From Bacteroidales bacterium (GTDB lineage: Bacteria; Bacteroidota; Bacteroidia; Bacteroidales; UBA932), in the NCBI GenBank assembly GCA_017428945.1, contig JAFRPW010000039.1, positions 62,001 to 126,000 of the forward strand: a DNA stretch of 64,000 bases, read 5' to 3'. Position numbers and translations under genes: made by a program. Shown piece after piece: positions 43,187 through 49,861 of the stretch. The notes under the pieces were generated by a model. The model was not told where the DNA came from and did not search any database. It worked only from the letters and a program-made list of their open reading frames with translations. The number at the start of each line of letters is the position of its first letter. Position 1 is the stretch's first letter.

Positions 43187-44005
43187 ATGAAGATTCTCTT
43201 GTGCAACGACGACGGCTACAAGGCCGAAGGAATCCATGTCCTGGCAAGGATCATGGCTCAGTTCGGGGATATTACAGTTGTCTCCCCAAAATCTCCCCAG
43301 AGTGCCATGTCAATGGCCGTCTCCCTTGGGAGAAGAAAGATATCCTACAAGCCCATTCTCAAGCTTACACCCGGCTCCTGGCACTATCTGGACGCAACTC
43401 CGGCATCGTGTGTAAAATTCGGCCTGGAGTACTTTTACGAGAAACGTAATCCGGATCTTGTGGTAACCGGGATCAATCATGGTTCCAATGCGTCCACTGC
43501 GGCAAACTATTCCGGAACCATGGGTGCCGCGGAAGAGGCCGCCATCAACGGCGTCAAGGCCATCGGCGTTTCCATCTGCAATTTCTCTCCGGACGCAGAC
43601 TTCACAATTGTGGAGAAGTTCCTTCCCGGAATAATAAAGAGGCTCCTGGACAACTGGCCGGAGGACAGTTACGGCCTTTACTACAACGTCAATTTCCCCG
43701 ACGTGACGGAGCCCAAGGGCATCCGCGTAACCCGCCAGGGCCGCGGTCACTGGGAAAAGGAGTTCGTGGAATGGGACGAGGACGGGTACGACCCCAATTC
43801 CTCCACCTTCGGCCTTGGCTCCCATTACGTGAACCTTGAACCGGACGAAAAGGCTTTCATGATGGTAGGAGAATTCATTGACGATGAGCCCGGCTGTCTT
43901 GACGCAGACCACGTGGCCAACGAGTCCGGCTGGATAACCATCACTCCCTGCAATCTGGACCAGACGGATTATAAGGAGTACAAGCGTCTATGCGGTATTA
44001 TATAA
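43187..44005 (+). CDS. surE: 5'/3'-nucleotidase SurE
   Basis: A 272-residue cytoplasmic acid phosphatase acting on nucleoside 5'- and 3'-monophosphates. It has the family start ILLCNDDGYKAEGI with the metal-binding Asp pair, SPKSPQSAMSMAVSL, TPASCVKFGLEYF, VVTGINHGSNAS with the metal-binding Asn, and SGTMGAAEEAAINGVKAIGVS. Start 43187 is fixed by the NDDG motif and by the adjacent promoter; the mRNA should be leaderless. The upstream in-frame extension overlaps gap. Its last 16 bases overlap lpxB, so the two genes are co-translated. Confidence 0.95.
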   Translation: MKILLCNDDGYKAEGIHVLARIMAQFGDITVVSPKSPQSAMSMAVSLGRRKISYKPILKLTPGSWHYLDATPASCVKFGLEYFYEKRNPDLVVTGINHGSNASTAANYSGTMGAAEEAAINGVKAIGVSICNFSPDADFTIVEKFLPGIIKRLLDNWPEDSYGLYYNVNFPDVTEPKGIRVTRQGRGHWEKEFVEWDEDGYDPNSSTFGLGSHYVNLEPDEKAFMMVGEFIDDEPGCLDADHVANESGWITITPCNLDQTDYKEYKRLCGII

Positions 44006-45129
44006 TTGCAGGAGAGGCTTCCGGGGATTTGCATGGGAGCAATCTGATAAAGGGTCTTGTGGCGGAGGATCCGGGGGCGGAGTTCCGTTTTTGGGGCGGG
44101 CCGCTGATGGCGGCTGCTGCTGGGTGTGAGCCGGTGGTGGATTACCGGCAGAATGCCGTCATGGGGTATCTGGAGGTGCTTCTGAAGAGCTTTACCATAA
44201 TGAAGAACCTGTCCCTTTGCAAAAGGGATATAGCTTCCTGGAAGCCGGATGTGGTGATTCTTATAGACTATCCCGGATTCAACTTCAAGGTGGCAAAGTT
44301 TGCCCATGAGGCCGGTTTTAAGGTGTTTTGGTATATTGCGCCCAAGGTGTGGGCTTCAAGGGAGGGGAGGATCAGGAAACTGAAAGCCTATGTAGATAAG
44401 CTGTTCATAGTTTTCCCGTTCGAGAAGCCGTATTTCGATGCCCGTGGGGTTTCTTACGTGTACGCCGGGAATCCCCTTGTGGATGCCGTGGACGGCTCTC
44501 CTTCGCTGTCAGAGCCCCGGTCTTCATTCCTTGAGCGATGCTCACTTCCGGATGTTCCGTACATGGCTCTTCTGGCCGGTTCCAGGAACATGGAGATCGG
44601 CAATATGATGCCCACTTTCATGGAGTTTGCCGACTCCTGGCATGCCAGCCATCCGGAGTATCATTTTGTAGTTGCGGCTGCTCCGTCCCGTACAATGGAG
44701 GACTATTCAAAGTTCCTTGGCGGCAGGGACTTTGTGCATGTTGTTTTTGGGGAAACCTACGCTGCCATGAAGCATGCAACTGCTGCTGTAATCAACTCTG
44801 GTACAGCATCTTTGGAGGCAGCTCTTATCGGTACTCCCCAGATCGTGGGGTACAAGGTTGCCGCCGCCAGCGCCTTTATCATGAGGCGCATAATCAAGGT
44901 CCGCTACGTGTCCCTGGCAAACCTTATAGTGGACCGTCTCTGTTTCAAGGAGTTCCTTCAGGAGAACTTCACCGTTCAGAATCTCATGAGAGAAATGGAG
45001 ACAATCCAGTCAGACTCTTCCTACCGGGCAAAAATGCTTTCAGACTACTCTGAGGTTCGTGAACTTCTTGGCGGCACCGGCGCCTCCCGAAGCGTTGCCC
45101 GTGCTATGCTTGACACGCTTAAAGCGTGA
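43990..45129 (+). CDS. lpxB: Lipid-A-disaccharide synthase LpxB
   Basis: A 379-residue GT-B glycosyltransferase (GT19) that joins UDP-diacylglucosamine and lipid X during lipid A synthesis. The start YYIIAGEASGDLHGSNLIKGL, FRFWGGPLMAAAAG, VVILIDYPGFNFKVAKFA, FWYIAPKVWASREGR, MALLAGSRNMEI and the donor-site INSGTASLEAALIGTPQIVGYK are all typical. Length is normal. It overlaps surE by 16 bases, which pairs them in one transcript. The stop TGA (45127-45129) lies inside the left arm of a long inverted repeat. Confidence 0.96.
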   Translation: MRYYIIAGEASGDLHGSNLIKGLVAEDPGAEFRFWGGPLMAAAAGCEPVVDYRQNAVMGYLEVLLKSFTIMKNLSLCKRDIASWKPDVVILIDYPGFNFKVAKFAHEAGFKVFWYIAPKVWASREGRIRKLKAYVDKLFIVFPFEKPYFDARGVSYVYAGNPLVDAVDGSPSLSEPRSSFLERCSLPDVPYMALLAGSRNMEIGNMMPTFMEFADSWHASHPEYHFVVAAAPSRTMEDYSKFLGGRDFVHVVFGETYAAMKHATAAVINSGTASLEAALIGTPQIVGYKVAAASAFIMRRIIKVRYVSLANLIVDRLCFKEFLQENFTVQNLMREMETIQSDSSYRAKMLSDYSEVRELLGGTGASRSVARAMLDTLKA

Positions 45130-45229
45130 CAGGAAGTGATTGAGTATAAGGCTATTAAGTAAATGTCCTTAGTCTATTTAGTCCAAGGACAATATGTTAG
45201 ATTCCTGAAAATCAATCACTTATTGTCAC
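45126..45229. repeat. 104-base inverted repeat spanning both convergent stop codons
   Basis: Outer arms 45126-45143 and 45212-45229 match in 16 of 18 positions (two adjacent mismatches). A second, nested 7-bp stem joins 45164-45170 with 45185-45191. The left arm contains the lpxB stop and the right arm contains the stop of the methyltransferase gene. It may act as a two-way terminator or be a remnant of a palindromic element. Confidence 0.65.
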
Positions 45230-46592
45230 GGCAGATAATGAGAACCCGACCTTCAGAATCACTATGGGTGCCAAAAATGTGAATTGTGCCGTCGCCGGGC
45301 TTTACGCCAAGGCGTTTTGCAAGTTCCTCTGATGTCATTGGGATGTTGCGGGCTGTGACATCGGCCTTTGGGTAGCGTTTACCGGCTTCTTTCATGGTTT
45401 TGCCGGAAAGAGGGAGTATATCCAATATCTCAAAGCACTTACCAAAAGATGCAAGATCTTCAGGAATTGCCTTTTGGCTTACATACAGGTGTGTATGTCT
45501 GCTTAGTTTGCAGAGTCCGTAGTCACACGGCAAATCAAACGCCCCGGCCTTCAGCAGCGCCTTACCTGGCTCAAATAAGAATTCACCAGAGGAGATGGTA
45601 GTGATATCCACAAACCTGTGGCCACCCTCGGCCGCATAAGAGGGAGGGGCCCATCGCAGATGGGAGGGGTCGCGAAGCGACGGTTTGTGGATATCACTAC
45701 CATCTCCTCCTCCATATACTAATGAAGCGCCTGAATCAATAATAACCGTAATGTGGCAACCTGTATAGCCCTTTTCCAGCAGAAGAAGCAGTTCCTTGCA
45801 CTCGCCGCCGGTGGCAACTACGTGCACTTCACGTACTCCGGGAAGTTGTTTGCACACCAGTGTGATATCAGCCATAGGGGAGAGCTTGAACATGATGTTA
45901 GGGCATGCGTCATACAGCTCCGGAAGCAGTTCAAGCACGTTTGGAGAGCAGTCTTCCAGGCGGAAAACCTTGCGTCCGCCGTCACCGCGCCTTGCCGGAT
46001 CCAGGAACAATACATCCGGTTCAAAGCCACCAAGGATATCCTTGACTGCACCAGGTTCAACCATCCTATTCCTGACCACGACATTCTTCACTCCAAGTTC
46101 CTTGAAGTTGTGTTCTGCCGCCCTGCATAGTTCAGTATCCATCTCATTGTAAAGTACCTCCTCTGCAACCTGGCAGAACGTCCACGCATCCACACCCAAC
46201 CCGCCGGTAAGGTCCGCCACCCTCAATCCTTCCACCACCCCGTCCGGTTTATCCACGGAAACGGGGTGTTTTGGTGGACAAGTGGGCGATTCCCCGGGTT
46301 TGTCCACGGAAATGGCGGTTTTGGTGGATAAGTTGGGGAAGTGAGACAGGAGGGAGGCTTTGTACCGGGCGGTTTCCGTGGAGGAGCACTGTTCTGCGGA
46401 CAGGACTTTGGGATATTGCAAAGAGGGGACAGCGTGCCACTGAGGGACTTTGTGACGAAGCTTTGAGCGGGCCTCCAGTGTGCTCAGGGCAAGGTTCCAG
46501 TCTTCAACTTCAGCTGAGAGGCGTCCGCGCTGCATAGCAAGCGAGGCAATGTCACAGCCGTCGTGGGCAAGTATGAATTCTTTGAAATCCAT
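45216..46592 (-). CDS. THUMP-like class I SAM-dependent methyltransferase, invaded by palindromic repeats
   Basis: A 458-residue protein of a Bacteroidetes methyltransferase group whose C-terminal end resembles a THUMP-like domain, likely modifying RNA. The SAM-binding core is GLRVADLTGGLGVDAWTF, followed by NEMDTELCRAAEHNFKELG and the DPARRGDGGRKVFRLEDCSPN catalytic region. The C-terminal EFLFEPGKALLKAGAFDL and THLYVS motifs are family-typical. Two stretches look foreign: residues 89-114 (SVDKPG repeats, from mini-hairpins 46252-46328) and residues 295-335 (from palindrome 45589-45709). Without them about 391 residues remain, nearer to the homologue length I recall. The -7 box ends 4 bases before the ATG, so the mRNA should be leaderless. 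Confidence 0.85.
   Translation of the reverse strand: MDFKEFILAHDGCDIASLAMQRGRLSAEVEDWNLALSTLEARSKLRHKVPQWHAVPSLQYPKVLSAEQCSSTETARYKASLLSHFPNLSTKTAISVDKPGESPTCPPKHPVSVDKPDGVVEGLRVADLTGGLGVDAWTFCQVAEEVLYNEMDTELCRAAEHNFKELGVKNVVVRNRMVEPGAVKDILGGFEPDVLFLDPARRGDGGRKVFRLEDCSPNVLELLPELYDACPNIMFKLSPMADITLVCKQLPGVREVHVVATGGECKELLLLLEKGYTGCHITVIIDSGASLVYGGGDGSDIHKPSLRDPSHLRWAPPSYAAEGGHRFVDITTISSGEFLFEPGKALLKAGAFDLPCDYGLCKLSRHTHLYVSQKAIPEDLASFGKCFEILDILPLSGKTMKEAGKRYPKADVTARNIPMTSEELAKRLGVKPGDGTIHIFGTHSDSEGRVLIICRDNK
45589..45709 (+). repeat. Intragenic palindromic insertion, copy A
   Basis: Perfect 28-bp inverted arms (45589-45616 and 45682-45709) enclose a 65-base centre. The core 45621-45669 reads GCCACCCTCGGC, then TAAGAGGGAGGGGCCCAT, then ATGGGAGGGG on the plus strand and matches copy B in mtaB. 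Inner hairpins CCCATC/GATGGG and GTCGC/GCGAC are also present. It lies in frame within the methyltransferase gene, in the opposite orientation relative to its host gene from that of copy B. Confidence 0.85.
46252..46278. repeat. Mini-hairpin repeat, copy 1 (in coding sequence)
   Basis: A 27-base element, TCCACGGAAACGGGG to TTTTGGTGGA, with a 5-bp TCCAC/GTGGA stem. It encodes part of the KHPVSVDKP segment and precedes copy 2 at a 51-base period. Confidence 0.75.
46303..46328. repeat. Mini-hairpin repeat, copy 2 (in coding sequence)
   Basis: A 26-base element, TCCACGGAAATGGCGG to TTTTGGTGGA, followed by TAAG like the intergenic copy at 32109. It encodes part of the LSTKTAISVDKP segment. Confidence 0.75.
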
Positions 46593-46596
46593 ATTG

Positions 46597-46604
46597 CAAA
46601 AGTA
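46597..46604 (-). promoter_or_regulatory. -7 box (TACTTTTG) for the methyltransferase gene
   Basis: The minus strand reads TACTTTTG, ending 4 bases before the ATG at 46592. Confidence 0.6.
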
Positions 46605-46616
46605 CTGAATATTTTT

Positions 46617-46624
46617 TATTTTTG
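46617..46624 (+). promoter_or_regulatory. -7 box (TATTTTTG) for the phosphohexomutase gene
   Basis: TATTTTTG lies 31 bases before the ATG at 46656, back to back with the divergent methyltransferase promoter. Confidence 0.6.
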
Positions 46625-46655
46625 TGGATACGATTAAACACTAAGACACAAAGAT

Positions 46656-48320
46656 ATGGCAGATTACAAAACCGTAGCTCAAAGCTGGATTGACGGCAAC
46701 TTTGACGCTGAGACCAAAGCGGAAGTAAAGCACCTCATGGAAACAGATCCCGTTGGGCTTGAAGACGCCTTCTACCGTAACCTGGAGTTCGGTACCGGCG
46801 GCCTCCGCGGCATCATGGGCGCCGGCACCAACCGCATGAACAAGTACACCGTGGGCATGGCCACCCAGGGCCTTGCAAACTACATCAAGGCCAATGTGAA
46901 GGGCGCTGCCAGTGTGTGCATAAGCCACGACAGCCGCAACAATTCGCGCCTTTTCGCAGAGATATCGGCGGAGGTCCTTTCCAACAACGGCATCAAGGTC
47001 TATCTGTTCGAAGACCTCCGTCCCACTCCGGAACTCAGTTACTCCATCCGCCTCAAGAAGGCCACTGCCGGCATCATGGTAACCGCCAGCCACAACCCCA
47101 AGGAGTACAACGGCTACAAGGTGTTCTGGGAGGACGGCGGCCAGATTACCGCTCCCGTAGACAAGGATATCGTCAATGAGGTCGGCAAGATTGCAGACCC
47201 TGCCGATGTCCGCTTCGCTCCGGTACCCGGAGAGCCCAAGGCCCCCATCGAGATCATGGGCGCAGAGGTTGACGAGTGCTACCTCAGGGACCAGCTTTCC
47301 CTCATGCTCTCCCCGGAAGCTGTCAAGAAGCATGCAGACCTCAAGATTGTATATACGCCCCTCCACGGCTGCGGCGTACGCCTTATGCCCGAAGCCCTGA
47401 AGCGCATCGGCTTCACCAATATTATCCATGTCCCGGAGCAGGAAGTCCCGGATGGCAATTTCCCCACCGTGGCATCGCCAAATCCTGAAGAGCCCGCCGC
47501 CATGGCCATGGCCCTTGCCAAGGCCGATGAAACCGGCGCAGACCTTGTCCTGGCCACGGACCCGGACGCAGACCGCCTTGGAATAGCCGTCCGTAACGAT
47601 GAAGGCAAGATGGTCCAGCTCACCGGCAACCAGACCTGGAGCTTCCTTACCTACTACATCCTCACCCGCTGGAAAGAGCTTGGAAAGCTTGACGGCAAGC
47701 AGTACTGCGTCAAGACCATCGTCACATCGGAACTCATAGCCGCAATCTGCAAGAGCTTCGGCGTGAAGTGCTACAACGTCCTTACCGGCTTCAAGTACAT
47801 AGCAGAGATTCAGAAGCAGCAGGAAGGCAAGGCATCTTTCATCTGCGGCGGAGAGGAAAGCTACGGCTTCAACCTTGGAGACTTCGTGCGTGACAAATGC
47901 GCCCAGGTGGCAGGCTGTGCCGTCGCAGAGTGCGCCGCATGGGCGGCAGAGCAGGGCATGACCCTCTGGCAGCTACTGCAGAAGGTGTACAAGGAATACG
48001 GCCTTTACGTAGAGAAGATGGTCTACATCGTCCGCAAGGGAAAATCCGGCGCGGAGGAAATCCAGAAGATCATGGCCGATTACCGCGCCTGCCCTCCCAA
48101 GGTCATTGCAGGAAGCCCCCTTGCCAAGGTCATCGACTACAACAAGCCGGAAGAAACCGGTCTTCCCAAGAGCAATGTGCTGCAGTTCTTCAACGAGGCC
48201 GGCGATGTGGTCTCCGTACGTCCTTCCGGCACTGAGCCCAAGATCAAGTTCTACTTCGGCGCAACCGGTTCCACGGCTCCGGACAAGATAGAACAGCTAA
48301 AGGCACAGTTCATCAACTAA
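46656..48320 (+). CDS. Phosphoglucomutase/phosphomannomutase family protein
   Basis: A 554-residue alpha-D-phosphohexomutase that moves phosphate between C1 and C6 of glucose or mannose. Key sites: FGTGGLRGIMGAGTNRMN at the start, the phosphoserine loop in VTASHNPKEYNGYK, the metal loop DPDADRLGIAV, the sugar-binding GGEESYGF and the C-terminal RPSGTEPKIKFYF phosphate loop. The length fits the PGM2-like long branch. It is transcribed alone with a clear promoter and terminator. Sugar preference is not decided by sequence. Confidence 0.95.
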   Translation: MADYKTVAQSWIDGNFDAETKAEVKHLMETDPVGLEDAFYRNLEFGTGGLRGIMGAGTNRMNKYTVGMATQGLANYIKANVKGAASVCISHDSRNNSRLFAEISAEVLSNNGIKVYLFEDLRPTPELSYSIRLKKATAGIMVTASHNPKEYNGYKVFWEDGGQITAPVDKDIVNEVGKIADPADVRFAPVPGEPKAPIEIMGAEVDECYLRDQLSLMLSPEAVKKHADLKIVYTPLHGCGVRLMPEALKRIGFTNIIHVPEQEVPDGNFPTVASPNPEEPAAMAMALAKADETGADLVLATDPDADRLGIAVRNDEGKMVQLTGNQTWSFLTYYILTRWKELGKLDGKQYCVKTIVTSELIAAICKSFGVKCYNVLTGFKYIAEIQKQQEGKASFICGGEESYGFNLGDFVRDKCAQVAGCAVAECAAWAAEQGMTLWQLLQKVYKEYGLYVEKMVYIVRKGKSGAEEIQKIMADYRACPPKVIAGSPLAKVIDYNKPEETGLPKSNVLQFFNEAGDVVSVRPSGTEPKIKFYFGATGSTAPDKIEQLKAQFIN

Positions 48321-48325
48321 AATAT

Positions 48326-48357
48326 CGGGATTTCTTGCAACTTTGCAGGAAATCCCG
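48326..48357 (+). terminator. Terminator of the phosphohexomutase gene
   Basis: A 14-bp hairpin (CGGGATTTCTTGCA with its complement, one G-T pair, ACTT loop) followed by TATTTTTG. The T tract doubles as the -7 box of the tRNA gene. Confidence 0.85.
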
Positions 48358-48365
48358 TATTTTTG
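48358..48365 (+). promoter_or_regulatory. -7 box (TATTTTTG) for tRNA-Ala
   Basis: The box begins at the base right after the terminator stem and ends 14 bases before the tRNA. Confidence 0.6.
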
Positions 48366-48379
48366 CAGTCCTTTTTGCT

Positions 48380-48452
48380 GGGGTATTAGCTCAGTTGGTA
48401 GAGCGATAGGTTCGCAATCTATAGGTCAGGGGTTCGAATCCCCTATGCTCCA
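48380..48452 (+). tRNA. tRNA-Ala (anticodon CGC)
   Basis: A 73-base cloverleaf: 7-bp acceptor stem 48380-48386/48445-48451 with the G3-U70 pair that marks tRNA-Ala, D arm GCTC/GAGC, anticodon stem ATAGG/TCTAT with loop TTCGCAA (anticodon CGC, reads GCG), T arm AGGGG/CCCCT with TTCGAAT loop. CCA is not encoded. The last 10 bases overlap the 3' end of nth on the other strand. Confidence 0.95.
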
Positions 48453-49078
48453 CAAGGATATTCACGGCACCATGATGCGAGGGGACAGCCCTCGCATTTC
48501 GGTTTTCTGGCCGTGCAGATGTAGCGGCCGTGGAGGATGAGCCAGTGGTGGGCCGTGGCGCGCTTTTCCAGGGGGATGTGACGCTCGAGGTCCTGCTCAA
48601 CCTCATAAGGGGTTTTGCCGTCGGAAAGGCCAAGGCGGTGGGCAACCCTGAATACATGGGTGTCAACTGCTATTACAGGTTTGTCGTAAACAATTGATGC
48701 AATGACGTTCGCTGTCTTTCTGCCAACTCCGGGGAGGGACATCAGGGCGTCTATGTCAGAGGGCACGGAGCCGCCAAAATCGGCAAGTAGTTTCCGGGCC
48801 ATGTCAATGAGATGCTGAGTCTTGGAATTGGGGTAGGACACGCTTTTGACGTAGGGGAAAACATCGTCAAATGAAGCCGCTGCAAGGGCTTCAGGAGTGG
48901 GAAAGGCCTGGAAAAGGGGAGGGGTAACCATGTTCACCCTTTTGTCCGTGCACTGGGCACTGAGGATCACTGCCACAAGAAGCTGGAAGGGGTTATCGTA
49001 GTGAAGCTCTGAACGGACCTCCGGCTGGTTCACGGAGAACCACTCCACAATAGCGTTGAAACGTTCTTTCCTGTTCAT
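48443..49078 (-). CDS. nth: Endonuclease III
   Basis: A 211-residue DNA glycosylase/AP lyase for oxidised pyrimidines. The helix-hairpin-helix LPGVGRKTANVIA carries the catalytic Lys and VDTHVFRVAHRLGL carries the catalytic Asp. The C-terminal iron-sulphur loop has the exact spacing C-X6-C-X2-C-X5-C (CTARKPKCEGCPLASWC). The length is normal. Its final codons (REYPCGA and stop) run into the tRNA-Ala gene, so the stop codon and the last two codons lie within the tRNA's acceptor stem and tail in antisense. It probably follows the FtsE-like gene in one transcript. Confidence 0.96.
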   Translation of the reverse strand: MNRKERFNAIVEWFSVNQPEVRSELHYDNPFQLLVAVILSAQCTDKRVNMVTPPLFQAFPTPEALAAASFDDVFPYVKSVSYPNSKTQHLIDMARKLLADFGGSVPSDIDALMSLPGVGRKTANVIASIVYDKPVIAVDTHVFRVAHRLGLSDGKTPYEVEQDLERHIPLEKRATAHHWLILHGRYICTARKPKCEGCPLASWCREYPCGA

Positions 49079-49085
49079 ATCAGAG

Positions 49086-49107
49086 ATTCCCGGTGAGGCC
49101 CGGGAAT
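49086..49107. repeat. REP-like palindrome ATTCCCGG/CCGGGAAT
   Basis: An 8-bp stem with a 6-base loop in the 34-base gap between nth and the FtsE-like gene, followed by GACGG. Sequences of the type ATTCCCGG-loop-CCGGGAAT-GAC are common dispersed repeats in bacteria. It has no T tract on the minus strand, so it is probably not a terminator. Confidence 0.5.
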
Positions 49108-49112
49108 GACGG

Positions 49113-49808
49113 TTAAAGTACTACGTCTATACCTTCGTCGATGACCTCAGTGCAGGATTCTCCCTCGCAGGAAAAAACGCGGCCGGGGTATTTTTCAAAG
49201 ATGGCGCGGTTGTGGGTTACCATGACTATGGCCGTACCTTCCTTGTTCAGGGACTGGAGGAGCTGGAGAATCTCGTCCGCCGTCTCTCCGTCAAGGTTGC
49301 CGGTAGGTTCATCGGCAAGGATTATGGACGGTTTGTTAAGGAGGGCGCGGGCTATGGCAATACGCTGCTGCTCGCCGCCGGAAAGCTGGTGGGGATGCTT
49401 GTGGGCCTTGGTCTGCATGCCCACGGACTCAAGGACGTCCAGGATTCTGCGGTCAATGGCGCCGCGGTCTTTCCATCCTGTTGAACGGAGGACAAACTCC
49501 AGGTTCTCCTCCACGGTCCTGTCCTGTAGCAGCTGGAAATCCTGGAAGATGACGCCCATGCTGCGCCTGAGGTAGGGGATGTCCCTGGATTTGATTCCGC
49601 GCAGGTTATAACCGCAGGCGGTTCCTTCACCGCTCAGAAGCTTGTTCTCTGCCGTTACGGTACGGATGATGGAGGTTTTTCCGGAGCCCACTTTTCCTAC
49701 GATGTACACGAAGTCTCCCGGCATTACGTCCATGTTGAGGCCGTAAATAACGGGGCTTTCGCCGTTGAGGATTTCGGCGTCTTTGAAGTGTATTAAGCTT
49801 TCCGTCAT
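49113..49808 (-). CDS. FtsE-like ABC ATPase
   Basis: A 231-residue cytoplasmic ATPase of the FtsE/LolD-type group. Walker [11 protein letters not shown]-loop [16 protein letters not shown], signature [16 protein letters not shown], Walker [14 protein letters not shown] and switch His in VMVTHNRAI. The pattern LSGGEQQR plus DEPTGNLD is usual for FtsE, which drives cell-wall hydrolases through FtsX at division. No ftsX-like membrane gene is next to it, so pairing is unproven and it may be a related export ATPase. The promoter box is 17 bases upstream and nth lies downstream on the same strand. Confidence 0.87.
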   Translation of the reverse strand: MTESLIHFKDAEILNGESPVIYGLNMDVMPGDFVYIVGKVGSGKTSIIRTVTAENKLLSGEGTACGYNLRGIKSRDIPYLRRSMGVIFQDFQLLQDRTVEENLEFVLRSTGWKDRGAIDRRILDVLESVGMQTKAHKHPHQLSGGEQQRIAIARALLNKPSIILADEPTGNLDGETADEILQLLQSLNKEGTAIVMVTHNRAIFEKYPGRVFSCEGESCTEVIDEGIDVVL

Positions 49809-49825
49809 ATTTTCAATAATTAGTG

Positions 49826-49833
49826 CAAATATA
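49826..49833 (-). promoter_or_regulatory. -7 box (TATATTTG) for the FtsE-like gene
   Basis: The minus strand reads TATATTTGC, ending 17 bases before the ATG at 49808. It lies 14 bases from the divergent TPR-gene box. Confidence 0.6.
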
Positions 49834-49847
49834 ATCAGATTTTTTTG

Positions 49848-49855
49848 TAAATTTG
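49848..49855 (+). promoter_or_regulatory. -7 box (TAAATTTG) for the TPR gene
   Basis: It ends 6 bases before the ATG at 49862, which again predicts a leaderless mRNA. Confidence 0.6.
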
Positions 49856-49861
49856 TAGGTT

